Notes under the pieces: generated by a model
The model's input: the letters and a program-made list of their open reading frames with translations, nothing else
Database searches by the model: none
Told to the model about the DNA's origin: nothing
From: Cryobacterium sp. Y11
Lineage (GTDB): Bacteria; Actinomycetota; Actinomycetes; Actinomycetales; Microbacteriaceae
Direction: 5' to 3'
Assembly (NCBI RefSeq): GCF_002929535.1
Contig: NZ_PJJO01000044.1
Coordinates: 11,356-52,625, forward strand
DNA: 41,270 nucleotides
Made by a program: the position numbers and the translations under genes
Shown: in pieces, positions 34,347 to 41,270 of the stretch
How the letters are laid out: each line of letters opens with the position of its first letter
Position numbering within the stretch: position 1 is the stretch's first letter

Positions 34347-34434
34347 CCTAGATTACCATTTCGGGGCCTCATACTTTACTGTTTCGGGTGTTCATACCTT
34401 ACTATTTTGTAGCCGCATACTTTACCGTTTCGGA
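34347..34434. repeat. four direct repeats with exact 23-bp period
   Basis: Copies begin at 34347, 34370, 34393 and 34416. The unit is CATACTTTACYGTTTCGGR: the second and fourth are nearly identical, the third has CATACCTTACTATTTTGTA and the first, nearest the gene, is more divergent (14 of 19 bases). They are AT-rich in a GC-rich region and sit just upstream of the ATPase start at 34343, where promoter and leader should be. The spacing is about two helical turns, so copies face nearly one side of the DNA. Confidence 0.88.
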
Positions 34435-34470
34435 CACTCCAGCGCATCGCAGGCGCGATCACGAAGGACG

Positions 34471-34683
34471 CGGCGGCTCGACGAAAGCGCCAACATCGTG
34501 CGCTGGCCCGAACTACCCTCCGTCTACTCGTACTACGGTTCCATAGGCATCATCCTCAACGCCTACTTCCAATCCCGAGCCCAAGCCATCGACGCATTCG
34601 GTAAAGACGGCTGGCAAACCCTCTGGGACGCCGCCGCACACCGCGTCTACGGCGGCGCCCGTCAAGTCATTGAGACACTCTGA
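34471..34683 (+). pseudogene. fragment of a second coupling-protein (TraG/VirD4-like) gene
   Basis: An open stretch reads RRLDESANIVRWPELPSVYS, YYGSIGIILNAYFQSRAQAI, FGKDGWQTLWDAAAHRVYGG. LDE-ANIV is a Walker B strand, and the following text matches the TraM-recognition part of actinobacterial coupling proteins. Both ends are missing: it begins abruptly after the ATPase repeats and stops at TGA 34681-34683 soon after VYGGA. It differs from the homologous part of the gene at 889-2485 (LDEVANVSPLPQLPNLM), so it came from a different plasmid family. Confidence 0.7.
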
Positions 34684-34898
34684 TTGATTTTTCTTCTGCG
34701 CTGCGGCCGTTTGGCGGCGATGGCGGTGAGCGGCTAACTCGGCGCGCTCGTCTGACCCGTCCGCGGTTCCACGGAGCTGATCGAACATCGCTTCATCGCG
34801 AACCGGCCGACGTCGTGAAGGCACGCCTCCCACATCGCCGGCCAGGCGCACTGTTATGAGACACTCCCCAAGGATCGGTCAGGAGACCCCTTCTGCCG
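34684..34898. other. intergenic debris, nothing recognised
   Basis: No supported gene. This stretch separates the coupling-protein fragment from the end of the FAD oxidoreductase gene. No clear terminator hairpin was found by eye. Confidence 0.3.
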
Positions 34899-36311
34899 TT
34901 AACGCTGGTGGATGCGTCCCGATACGATATCCGCGAGAGTCGCAAGCTTCGAGGTGCGTGGCTTGCCCCGGTATTCGTGACGGTCGGCAGCGCCGTAGGC
35001 GCCGTAAATCACTTTGGTCGCGATCCAACGCAACGGCTCCGGCTCCCATTTCCGCACATAGTGGTCCACCCACGGGAGGTCGGTGAGCTCCGTTTGCTCA
35101 CCCAAGATGAGGTCACGAAGGGTGCGCCCCGCGAGATTTGTGTTCGACACCCCGGTACCCACATAGCCGCCGGCGTGGCCGAGCCCTGTCACGGGGTCGT
35201 AACCAACACTAGAAGCCCAGTCGCGCGGCACGCCGAGCGTTCCCGACCACAGGTGGTCAATCTCAACATCGTGCAAGACAGGGAAGAAACGCACCATCAG
35301 ATCGCGTAGAGTCCCGGCCGTCACCGGCTGCGTGTAGCCGTCCTTATCGGTCTGCGACGCCCAGCGGTAGGGCACCCCCCGCCCGCCAAAGGCAATGCGG
35401 TCATCAGCGGTGCGCTGCGCGTACATGTACATGTGCGCTATATCGCCCAGGGCTTCGCGCCCTGCCCAACCAATGGCTTTCCACCGCTCGACGCTCAGCG
35501 GCTCCGAGACGATCATCGAGGAGTTCATGGGTAGCAACTCTCGTCGCAGACCCTTGATCCCCGCAGTGAACCCCTCGGTGGCACGGACGATCGACTCGGC
35601 GCGTACCGTGCCGCGTTCCGTCACGGCCTCCCGCGGACGAATCTCCGAAACATGAGTCCCCTCAAAGATCCGAACACCGAGGTCTTCCACGATGCGCGAA
35701 AGTCCCCTCGCCAGCTGTGCCGGGTGGATCCTGGCCGTGTGCGGATGCCACATCCCGGCGAGCGTGCCTGCCACGTTCACGCGAGCCATGGATTCCTCTG
35801 CGCTCAGCCAGGTCCAGTCGGTTCCGCGCCAAGTCTGCTCCGAGTCGTACATGGCCTTTAGACGTCTGAGCTGCGCTGGCGCGTACGCCACCTCGAGGTT
35901 ACCGCCCTTGACGATACCGGCGTCGATCCCCTCTCGCTTCGCGACGGCAATCACCTCATCGACGGTGTCATTCATTGCAAGCTGGAATCGTTCAGCGGCA
36001 TCTCGCCCGTGGGATTTCACGTACTGCAGTCGACCGCCGGTCACCGTATTGGTGAGCCAACCGCCGTTTCTTCCCGAGGCGCCGAAACCGCAGAAACGGC
36101 TCTCGAGAATGGCAATTCGCAGATCCGGACGGGCCTTTTTGAGGTAGTACGCCGTCCACAGGCCCGTGTACCCGCCACCCACGATCGCCACGTCGACTTC
36201 AAGACTCCCGTCCAACGCGGGACGCGGTGTTGGAATTCCAATCTGGGTCCACCAGTGCGACACATTACCGTTGATCATGTTGTGCTCCATGAAGTTGGTC
36301 CGAACAGTCAT
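34899..36311 (-). CDS. FAD-dependent oxidoreductase, DadA/PuuB-like
   Basis: A 470-residue flavoenzyme of the DAO superfamily. The FAD motif is VAIVGGGYTGLWTAYYLKKA near residue 40-60, followed by ILESRFCGFGASGRNGGWLT, a form typical of PuuB-like gamma-glutamylputrescine oxidases and related amine oxidases. Late text includes LWSGTLGVPRDWASSVGYD and GLGHAGGYVGTGVSNTNLAG. It oxidises amines or N-substituted amino acids. It overlaps the ABC ATPase gene by ATGA and is the last gene of the operon, so it probably acts on the imported compound: a polyamine, opine or modified amino acid. Confidence 0.92.
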   Translation of the reverse strand: MTVRTNFMEHNMINGNVSHWWTQIGIPTPRPALDGSLEVDVAIVGGGYTGLWTAYYLKKARPDLRIAILESRFCGFGASGRNGGWLTNTVTGGRLQYVKSHGRDAAERFQLAMNDTVDEVIAVAKREGIDAGIVKGGNLEVAYAPAQLRRLKAMYDSEQTWRGTDWTWLSAEESMARVNVAGTLAGMWHPHTARIHPAQLARGLSRIVEDLGVRIFEGTHVSEIRPREAVTERGTVRAESIVRATEGFTAGIKGLRRELLPMNSSMIVSEPLSVERWKAIGWAGREALGDIAHMYMYAQRTADDRIAFGGRGVPYRWASQTDKDGYTQPVTAGTLRDLMVRFFPVLHDVEIDHLWSGTLGVPRDWASSVGYDPVTGLGHAGGYVGTGVSNTNLAGRTLRDLILGEQTELTDLPWVDHYVRKWEPEPLRWIATKVIYGAYGAADRHEYRGKPRTSKLATLADIVSGRIHQR

Positions 36312-37465
36312 TTAACTTGTTCGGCCGGTTCGGTGTCCACCAGGAGCACCGCGTCCGCCGGATCCCAACCAACCAATACCTTGTCGCCGATCTGTGCAGC
36401 GGCGGCAACACGCTCCGGCACGCGAACAATTGCTTCCCCAAGTGGGGTGATCACGCTGTATCTGCGCGCGGGGCCCAGATAAACCATGTCCTGGATCTCA
36501 CCCGCGATCCGGTTGACCGCGGACTCGGTGAAGTCACCGCCACCTGGGTGCGAGATCTGCATGTTCTCCGGGCGTATAAGCACCGCAGCACGATCCGTAG
36601 AAATGGATCCTTCCACCTGAAGCTCATAATCGGCCGCTTTCACCTTGCCATCGGCGTAGATTCCCTTGAATATGCTGGACTCACCGATGAAACGCCCGAC
36701 AAACAGGGCGACTGGTGCATCGTAGAGTTCCCGGGGTGTGCCGATCTGCTCAATTTCCCCCTCATTGAACACTGCAATCCGGTCGGAAAGCACCAGCGCT
36801 TCCTCTTGGTCGTGCGTCACGTAAATGAAGGTGCTGCCAAGTTCGCGGTGGATGCGACGAAGCTCGAGCTGGAGCCACTCGCGGAGTTTCTTGTCCAGGG
36901 CACCGAGAGGCTCATCCATTAACAGAATCGGGGGGGTGTACACCACTGCACGCGCCAGAGCCACGCGCTGCTGCTGACCGCCCGAGAGTTGCCGCGGGTA
37001 CCGATCCTCGTACCCTTCGAGCCGCACCACTTCGAGCGCCTTGTCCACCGCCTTCTTCCGGTCAGACTTGGACATTTTGCGCTGCTTGAGCGGGTATTCC
37101 ACGTTGGCCCGCACTGTCATGTGGGGGAAGAGCGCATAGTGCTGGAACACCACGCCCAGGTTGCGTTCGTGCGCTTGAAGTTTCTCAAGCGGCTTGTTCT
37201 CAAGCAGCATGCTCCCTTCAGTCGGCTCGATGAAGCCAGCGATGAGATTCAAGGTCGTGGTCTTCCCAGATCCCGACGGGCCCAGGAAGGTCAGGTACTC
37301 ACCACGCCGGATGTCGAGATTAACGTTGTTGAGCGCCACCGCGTCCCCGTACCGCTTAGTTAGTCCGCGCAGGCTCAAAATGTTCGAATCTTTCACAATT
37401 TCTCCTTCACCGTGACCGGAGTCCTGGGTAGTGCCTGTGATGCCAGTTGGCGTGGGCGCAGTCAT
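36308..37465 (-). CDS. polyamine-type ABC transporter ATP-binding protein
   Basis: A 385-residue PotA/PotG-like ATPase: Walker A GPSGSGKTTTLNLIAG, Q-loop VVFQHYALFPHMTV, signature LSGGQQQRVALARAV, Walker B PILLMDEPLGALD, H-loop IYVTHDQEEA, then a TOBE-type C-terminal domain (AVLIRPENMQISHPGG). The ATG at 37465 overlaps the permease stop by one base. A GTG at 37396 with AAGGAG five bases upstream gives a conventional N-terminus (VKDSNILSLRGLTKRYG) and may be the real start; the first 23 residues look unconserved. Confidence 0.93.
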   Translation of the reverse strand: MTAPTPTGITGTTQDSGHGEGEIVKDSNILSLRGLTKRYGDAVALNNVNLDIRRGEYLTFLGPSGSGKTTTLNLIAGFIEPTEGSMLLENKPLEKLQAHERNLGVVFQHYALFPHMTVRANVEYPLKQRKMSKSDRKKAVDKALEVVRLEGYEDRYPRQLSGGQQQRVALARAVVYTPPILLMDEPLGALDKKLREWLQLELRRIHRELGSTFIYVTHDQEEALVLSDRIAVFNEGEIEQIGTPRELYDAPVALFVGRFIGESSIFKGIYADGKVKAADYELQVEGSISTDRAAVLIRPENMQISHPGGGDFTESAVNRIAGEIQDMVYLGPARRYSVITPLGEAIVRVPERVAAAAQIGDKVLVGWDPADAVLLVDTEPAEQVK

Positions 37466-38274
37466 TACGCCTTAGCTCCGCGGCGCTGAGAGAGTGGCAC
37501 GACGACGAAGCGGTAGAAACAGAAACCGATGAGCACCGAAACCAGGATGAGCGTGGCCACCGCTGCGATAGTTGGATCGGTGGAACGCGTCACACTCGAG
37601 TACATGACGATCGGTAGGGTCTGCAATGCGGGGCTCACCATGAACTGCGACACGATCACTTCATCGAAGCTAGTGACGAAGGCGAATACCGAGCCTGCAG
37701 CAACTCCGGGCGCAATTAGGGGAACGGTCACCGTGAAGAAGGTGCGCAGGGGGTTTGCGCCCAGGCTGGCGGCAGCAAGTTCGAGTGACCTGTCGTAGCC
37801 GGCCAAGCTCGCGTTCACCGCGATCATCACCAGCGGAAGAGCCAGGCACACGTGCACGAAGACGAATCCGAATATTGTGCCAACTAGGTCGGTCTGGAGA
37901 AAGAACGTGTAGACACCGGCACCCGCGATGATTACTGGCACGATCATCGGGGTGAGCATCAGCATCTGCGCCACATTCGCGAGTCTGCTCGTAGAACGGC
38001 TGATTGCGAGTGCGGCTATGGTGCCCAGCGGCACTGCAACAATAGCGGCGAGCAACCCGATGAGCGCTGAGTTCCCGAGGGCCCGCAACCAACTCGGGTC
38101 GCTAAAGAAGGACTCATACCAGCGAGTGGAGAAGCCCTGCGGCGGGAACTGAAAACTTGCGTTTTCGGCAAACGAGATCGGCACCACAGCAAACATGGGG
38201 GCGACCAACCAAATCGAGGTGATGACCGCAAAGATGCTGAGAACGATGCGTGTTGATGATTTTGATTCGTTCAT
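37465..38274 (-). CDS. polyamine-type ABC permease, PotC-like
   Basis: A 269-residue membrane protein with about six helices and the EAA loop ELAAASLGANPLRTFFTVTV followed by PLIAPGVAAGS, which docks the ATPase. The start 38274 (MNESKSSTRIV) overlaps the previous permease stop by ATGA; GGAGGGAGCAAGGC lies just upstream. It belongs to the binding-protein-dependent importer encoded by this operon. Confidence 0.93.
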   Translation of the reverse strand: MNESKSSTRIVLSIFAVITSIWLVAPMFAVVPISFAENASFQFPPQGFSTRWYESFFSDPSWLRALGNSALIGLLAAIVAVPLGTIAALAISRSTSRLANVAQMLMLTPMIVPVIIAGAGVYTFFLQTDLVGTIFGFVFVHVCLALPLVMIAVNASLAGYDRSLELAAASLGANPLRTFFTVTVPLIAPGVAAGSVFAFVTSFDEVIVSQFMVSPALQTLPIVMYSSVTRSTDPTIAAVATLILVSVLIGFCFYRFVVVPLSQRRGAKA

Positions 38275-39212
38275 GCCTTGCTCCCTCCAACCATGTCCGA
38301 GACCGCACTGCCGCGCGCGCGGCCCAGAAGCGCGGAAACTCCCAGAATGGCCAGCGTTACAACCAGCAGCATGAGTGCGATCACAGCGCCGTGTCCCCAC
38401 TGTCCGAGGCCTTGAACCTGCCCCTGGATCAGGGTGGAAAGGAAGGTTTCACGCGAGCTTCCGAGCATCGCGGGGGTGATATAGAACCCGAGCGCCATGA
38501 CGAAGCAGAGTAGTGCCCCCGCGGCCACGCCGGGCAATGAAAGCGGAAGATACACGGTGACGAATGCTTTTACACGCTTCGCTCCGAGGCTTTCAGCAGC
38601 GGTGAGGAGGCGTCGGTCAATCTGGGACATGGTCGAGAACATCGGCAACACCACGAAGGGAAGCAACACCTGCGCCATTCCGATGAGCACGGCCGTTGGC
38701 GTACGCATTATGCCGAGTGACTCAACCCCAAACAGCGATAGGAACGACCCAATCGGCCCGCTATCCTGCAGCAGTAGTACCCAGGCGAAGGTACGCACAA
38801 CGGTACTGGTGAGGAATGGGATGAGCACCATCAGCATAAGCAGACTGCGGGTAGAAGGCTTGACCATGGTCATGAAATAAGCGAAGGGATAGGCCACAAC
38901 AACGCAAATGGCCATGACCCAGAAACTGATGTAGATGGTGCGCCAGAGCACGCCGACGTTGACCGACTGGCTAAAGAACCATTCGAAGTTCTGTAAGCCG
39001 GGTTTAGGGTCTGTGAAGGATGCCACCAGCACGGTAAGCATCGGGTAGAAATAGAAGACGGCGAGCACTAGGAAGGCCGGTAGTAGCGCCAACATGAGTC
39101 GACGGGTGTCCCGTGAAACCCATTGACGTTTCTTGGGTTCGCTTTCGGACTGAACCGCAATCGCCCTGGTGCTCAGTGTCGAGAACTGGGAAGTATCAGT
39201 ACGGGCTGGCAT
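38271..39212 (-). CDS. polyamine-type ABC permease, PotB-like
   Basis: A 313-residue membrane protein with a 45-residue polar N-terminus, first helix LMLALLPAFLVLAVFYFYP, and the EAA loop TAAESLGAKRVKAFVTVYLP. The start 39212 (MPARTDTSQ) is chosen over 39263 because a purine-rich GAAGAGAAAACG precedes it and the longer form has no ribosome site. A gap of 103 bp separates it from the binding-protein gene upstream. Confidence 0.92.
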   Translation of the reverse strand: MPARTDTSQFSTLSTRAIAVQSESEPKKRQWVSRDTRRLMLALLPAFLVLAVFYFYPMLTVLVASFTDPKPGLQNFEWFFSQSVNVGVLWRTIYISFWVMAICVVVAYPFAYFMTMVKPSTRSLLMLMVLIPFLTSTVVRTFAWVLLLQDSGPIGSFLSLFGVESLGIMRTPTAVLIGMAQVLLPFVVLPMFSTMSQIDRRLLTAAESLGAKRVKAFVTVYLPLSLPGVAAGALLCFVMALGFYITPAMLGSSRETFLSTLIQGQVQGLGQWGHGAVIALMLLVVTLAILGVSALLGRARGSAVSDMVGGSKA

Positions 39213-39315
39213 CGTTTTCTCTTCGTCATTGAACAGGGCTGGGATGCTAGTCCTCGCCCGCAAGACGATTGTGAGCGAACGAGGACCAACTTATGCGTGA
39301 GGTGGCAGATGCGCC

Positions 39316-40434
39316 CTAGGCACCGGCGATGATGGAGCTCCAGCGGTCCTGCAGCGGCGAGACGGTGTCGGCGTCGGCCCAGAACTCGGTCGCAACGGGC
39401 ACTGTCTCGTCAGCCTTATCCGGTGCGGTCACGAGGTATGACTCGGTCAATTCCTCAATTTTGGGCTTCGAGTTCATGTTCGCGGGCGAGTAGCCGGTGG
39501 CCTCAGTGAAACCGGCCTGCTGCTCCGCGCCGAGCGCATAGTTGATGGCGTAGTAAGCAGCTTCGAGGTTCTCCGTGCTCTTGACGATCGCAAAGTAGTC
39601 AATCACCGAGATCCAATCGACCCAGTTGGTAGCGAGTGGGGCGCCATTCTGCTCGGCGGCGAGAATGCGCCCGGTCCAGACTGCGCCCATCACAGCTTCA
39701 CCCGACTCGAGCAACTGCTGCGCGGAGGCACCAGTGTTGTAGAAGACGATAGAGTCAGCGATTTCTTGAATCTTGTCGAGGCCCTTGTTTGCCCACTCGG
39801 CGGTGAACGGGGTGCTCGGGTCCCAACCGGTGGCAATGGCCGCGCCCTGCACAACTGGGGCGTCAATATTGCCGTCGCCGTTGTAGACAGTGCGGTTGCC
39901 TGGGAACTTGTCAACGTCGAAGAAGTCGTCCCAGGTCTCCGGACCGTCCTCGCCGAAGGTCTCGGTGTTGTAGGTGATCGCGACGCCGTACACGATGGAA
40001 GGCACACCGCATTCAAGCAAGGGAATTGATTCTGGGATCGCGGAGACATCAAGCTTCGACATGTCGAGTTTTTCAAAGAGCACGCCACATTCGCGCTCGA
40101 TTTGATCACCGTAGCTCGAGACGAAATCCCACTGAATGTTTCCCGAGTCGACCTGCGATTCGATCTTCGCCATCGTCTGCGGTGCGTCTTGGTTGAAGGT
40201 CGCGCCGGACGTCGCTGCGAAGGGGTTGAACCAGGCCGACATCATGCCGTCCTGCGTGCTGCCACCGTCGCCGGCGAAGGTGAGCGTGTGCCCATCAAGG
40301 ACACCCGCCGGAACGCTCCCGAGGGTCGGTTCGGTGATTTCGAGGACGGGTTCGGCCGATTCTCCACTGGTGCAACCAGCGAGCGTCAATACGCTCACCG
40401 CCGCAATGGCTATCGTTATGTGAAGCTTCTTCAT
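39316..40434 (-). CDS. polyamine-type ABC transporter substrate-binding lipoprotein
   Basis: A 372-residue PotD/PotF-like binding protein. The signal peptide ends in lipobox LAGC with C21. The mature protein has HTLTFAGDGGSTQDGMMSAW, DAPQTMAKIESQVDSGNIQW and TWDDFFDVDKFPGNRTVYNG, the last being the classic PotD-family block. The acidic composition suits a cationic ligand. AAGGGAGTCAGTCG precedes the ATG. First gene of the transport/oxidase operon; a DtxR-like sequence lies in its leader or promoter at 40468. Confidence 0.93.
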   Translation of the reverse strand: MKKLHITIAIAAVSVLTLAGCTSGESAEPVLEITEPTLGSVPAGVLDGHTLTFAGDGGSTQDGMMSAWFNPFAATSGATFNQDAPQTMAKIESQVDSGNIQWDFVSSYGDQIERECGVLFEKLDMSKLDVSAIPESIPLLECGVPSIVYGVAITYNTETFGEDGPETWDDFFDVDKFPGNRTVYNGDGNIDAPVVQGAAIATGWDPSTPFTAEWANKGLDKIQEIADSIVFYNTGASAQQLLESGEAVMGAVWTGRILAAEQNGAPLATNWVDWISVIDYFAIVKSTENLEAAYYAINYALGAEQQAGFTEATGYSPANMNSKPKIEELTESYLVTAPDKADETVPVATEFWADADTVSPLQDRWSSIIAGA

Positions 40435-40467
40435 CGACTGACTCCCTTGTTAGCTGACTCTCGCGCA

Positions 40468-40486
40468 CAGGGTCAGGCTAACCGAT
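40468..40486. promoter_or_regulatory. DtxR/IdeR-like box upstream of binding-protein gene
   Basis: CAGGGTCAGGCTAACCGAT agrees at 14 of 19 positions with the DtxR-type iron box TWAGGTWAGSCTWACCTWA, including an 8-base AGGCTAAC(C) core. It lies 34-52 bases before the start codon of the binding-protein gene. Regulation by iron is only suggested; the transporter family is polyamine-like, though related to iron importers. Confidence 0.35.
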
Positions 40487-40635
40487 AGTGAGCGACGATA
40501 TTAACGCTGACTCAAAATATGGCCTCCACCAGCCCGATCGTTGTGGCTCTGATGGGGTATGAGGCGTTGTTCGCCATCCCGGCCTATGCCGGTATCTCAG
40601 TCCAAATCCTGCGCGCTGAGGTACCCACCGATCGG

Positions 40636-41270
40636 CTAACGCTCACGGTCGTCGTTGCGGGTGCGCGAATCTTCGGGCCGCGGCGTCGCCTGATCGGCGC
40701 GGGTGTTTGGGCGACTCGTGACGTTTAGCCCGGCCTTACGTTGTGCGTCTTGCTGCGCCTGGGCTTTAGCCCGGTTCGCCTCCCGCATGACGTCGAGCGC
40801 CGTGCGGGGCTTGGTTATCTGCGGGGCAGCGGGGCTGACCGTCCGCGCCGTGACGACGTCACGCGCTTTCTGCGCGGCCGCGGCAGCCTCTGCTGCCGCA
40901 CGCTGCCGGTCGTCACCCGTCGCGGTCGGCCGCGTGCTGAGAGCCTGCGACTTATGCAGCGCCGTCACGCGGGCAGCGAGTTCAGCGCCGACCGCACGCT
41001 CCCGATACGCCACCGGGATCGCCTGCGCCTCTGCCGGGTCGACCTTATACCGGTCGCGGAACACATCGACTTCCGCGGCGAGCTTGACCCACGCGTCGCG
41101 GCGAGTGCTGTCCGCCGGGACGTCGCCCAGCTGCGCCGCCCAGACGGGCTGCTCGGCAGCGACACTCGCGCCGCGCTCGTCGAGGCGGATCGCCAAATAC
41201 TCATACCGTTCGGCGAGATGCTCCCGCCACGCCGGGTCGGTCCCTGCAGCGTCCAGGGCACTACGATCAG
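40636..41270 (-). CDS. MobF-type relaxase/TraA C-terminus (partial, 5' end off window)
   Basis: An open frame from the window edge to the stop at 40636, over 210 residues, no start within the window. The text HLAERYEYLAIRLDERGASV, WVKLAAEVDVFRDRYKV and IPVAYRER resembles the C-terminal part of long actinobacterial MobF relaxase-helicases, ending in a low-complexity Ala/Lys/Arg tail (AAAEAAAAAQKARDVVTART). The catalytic relaxase and helicase domains would lie beyond the right edge. It implies that the window belongs to a mobile conjugative replicon. The region 40487-40635 between it and the ABC operon shows no supported gene. Confidence 0.65.
   Translation of the reverse strand, partial: DRSALDAAGTDPAWREHLAERYEYLAIRLDERGASVAAEQPVWAAQLGDVPADSTRRDAWVKLAAEVDVFRDRYKVDPAEAQAIPVAYRERAVGAELAARVTALHKSQALSTRPTATGDDRQRAAAEAAAAAQKARDVVTARTVSPAAPQITKPRTALDVMREANRAKAQAQQDAQRKAGLNVTSRPNTRADQATPRPEDSRTRNDDRER

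Noticed and set aside
34347..34434. The 23-bp-phased repeats as a CRISPR array
   Set aside because: The intervals between repeat cores are only about 4 bp, there are no cas genes, and the array lies directly upstream of a start codon.
40519..40728. Small plus-strand frame near the right end
   Set aside because: It overlaps the relaxase end on the other strand, has no ribosome site and no recognisable family.
1..41270. tRNA or rRNA genes as integration sites
   Set aside because: No tRNA-like cloverleaf or rRNA sequence was recognised by eye on either strand; a tRNAscan-type search would settle it.

Overview
The window is about 41 kb of GC-rich DNA with actinobacterial codon use, GTG starts and tight ATGA-type gene overlaps. 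It reads like an accessory replicon or plasmid-derived island of a soil or cold-habitat actinobacterium (Microbacteriaceae or Micrococcaceae would fit; this is inference). The two ends carry conjugation genes: a decayed VirD4/TraG-type coupling protein and neighbours at the left (about 0.4-3.7 kb), and the C-terminal part of a probable MobF-type relaxase running off the right end. A second coupling-protein fragment lies at 34.5 kb. The extreme left has a 9-bp tandem array next to a perfect 47-bp palindrome, a candidate plasmid centromere, origin or operator.

Between the ends are four catabolic blocks. (1) 3.8-17.2 kb, sugar-acid/pentose block: a GntR-FCD regulator, an LtnD-type dehydrogenase, a broken class II aldolase, two aldo-keto reductases, an internally deleted DUF1537 kinase with a DeoR regulator, then a likely operon of racemase-like protein, DUF1537 kinase, ribose-type ABC transporter, NAD-dependent epimerase/dehydrogenase and RbsD, closed by a 22-bp hairpin. 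A 15-bp motif shared by the promoters at 4.6 and 9.8 kb suggests one regulator controls both ends. (2) 17.7-22.2 kb, a compact D-threonate/D-erythronate-type module: KdgT-like permease, DUF1537 kinase, PdxA2 and a GntR-UTRA regulator, behind a 14-bp palindromic operator. (3) 26.3-32.9 kb, a leftward operon of asparaginase-type amidohydrolase, PuuE-like deacetylase, MFS transporter, two SDR dehydrogenases and a small CxxC protein, divergent from a LacI regulator with tandem operators. It may serve cyclic imide/half-amide breakdown (hypothesis). (4) 34.9-40.4 kb, a leftward polyamine-type ABC transporter operon ending in a DadA/PuuB-like FAD oxidoreductase.

The blocks are separated by debris: an ISAzo13-like transposase relic (17.4 kb), a truncated IS3-type transposase (22.4-23.1 kb), a 45-bp repeat present three times, a broken MFS/ArgE pair (23.6-26.1 kb), and a DUF4143 ATPase whose upstream region holds four copies of a repeat at exact 23-bp spacing. 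Many genes in the debris carry frameshifts or stops, whereas the transporter/enzyme blocks are mostly intact, which suggests repeated acquisition of catabolic cassettes into a conjugative backbone that is now decaying. Residual sequencing error cannot be excluded as the cause of some frameshifts.
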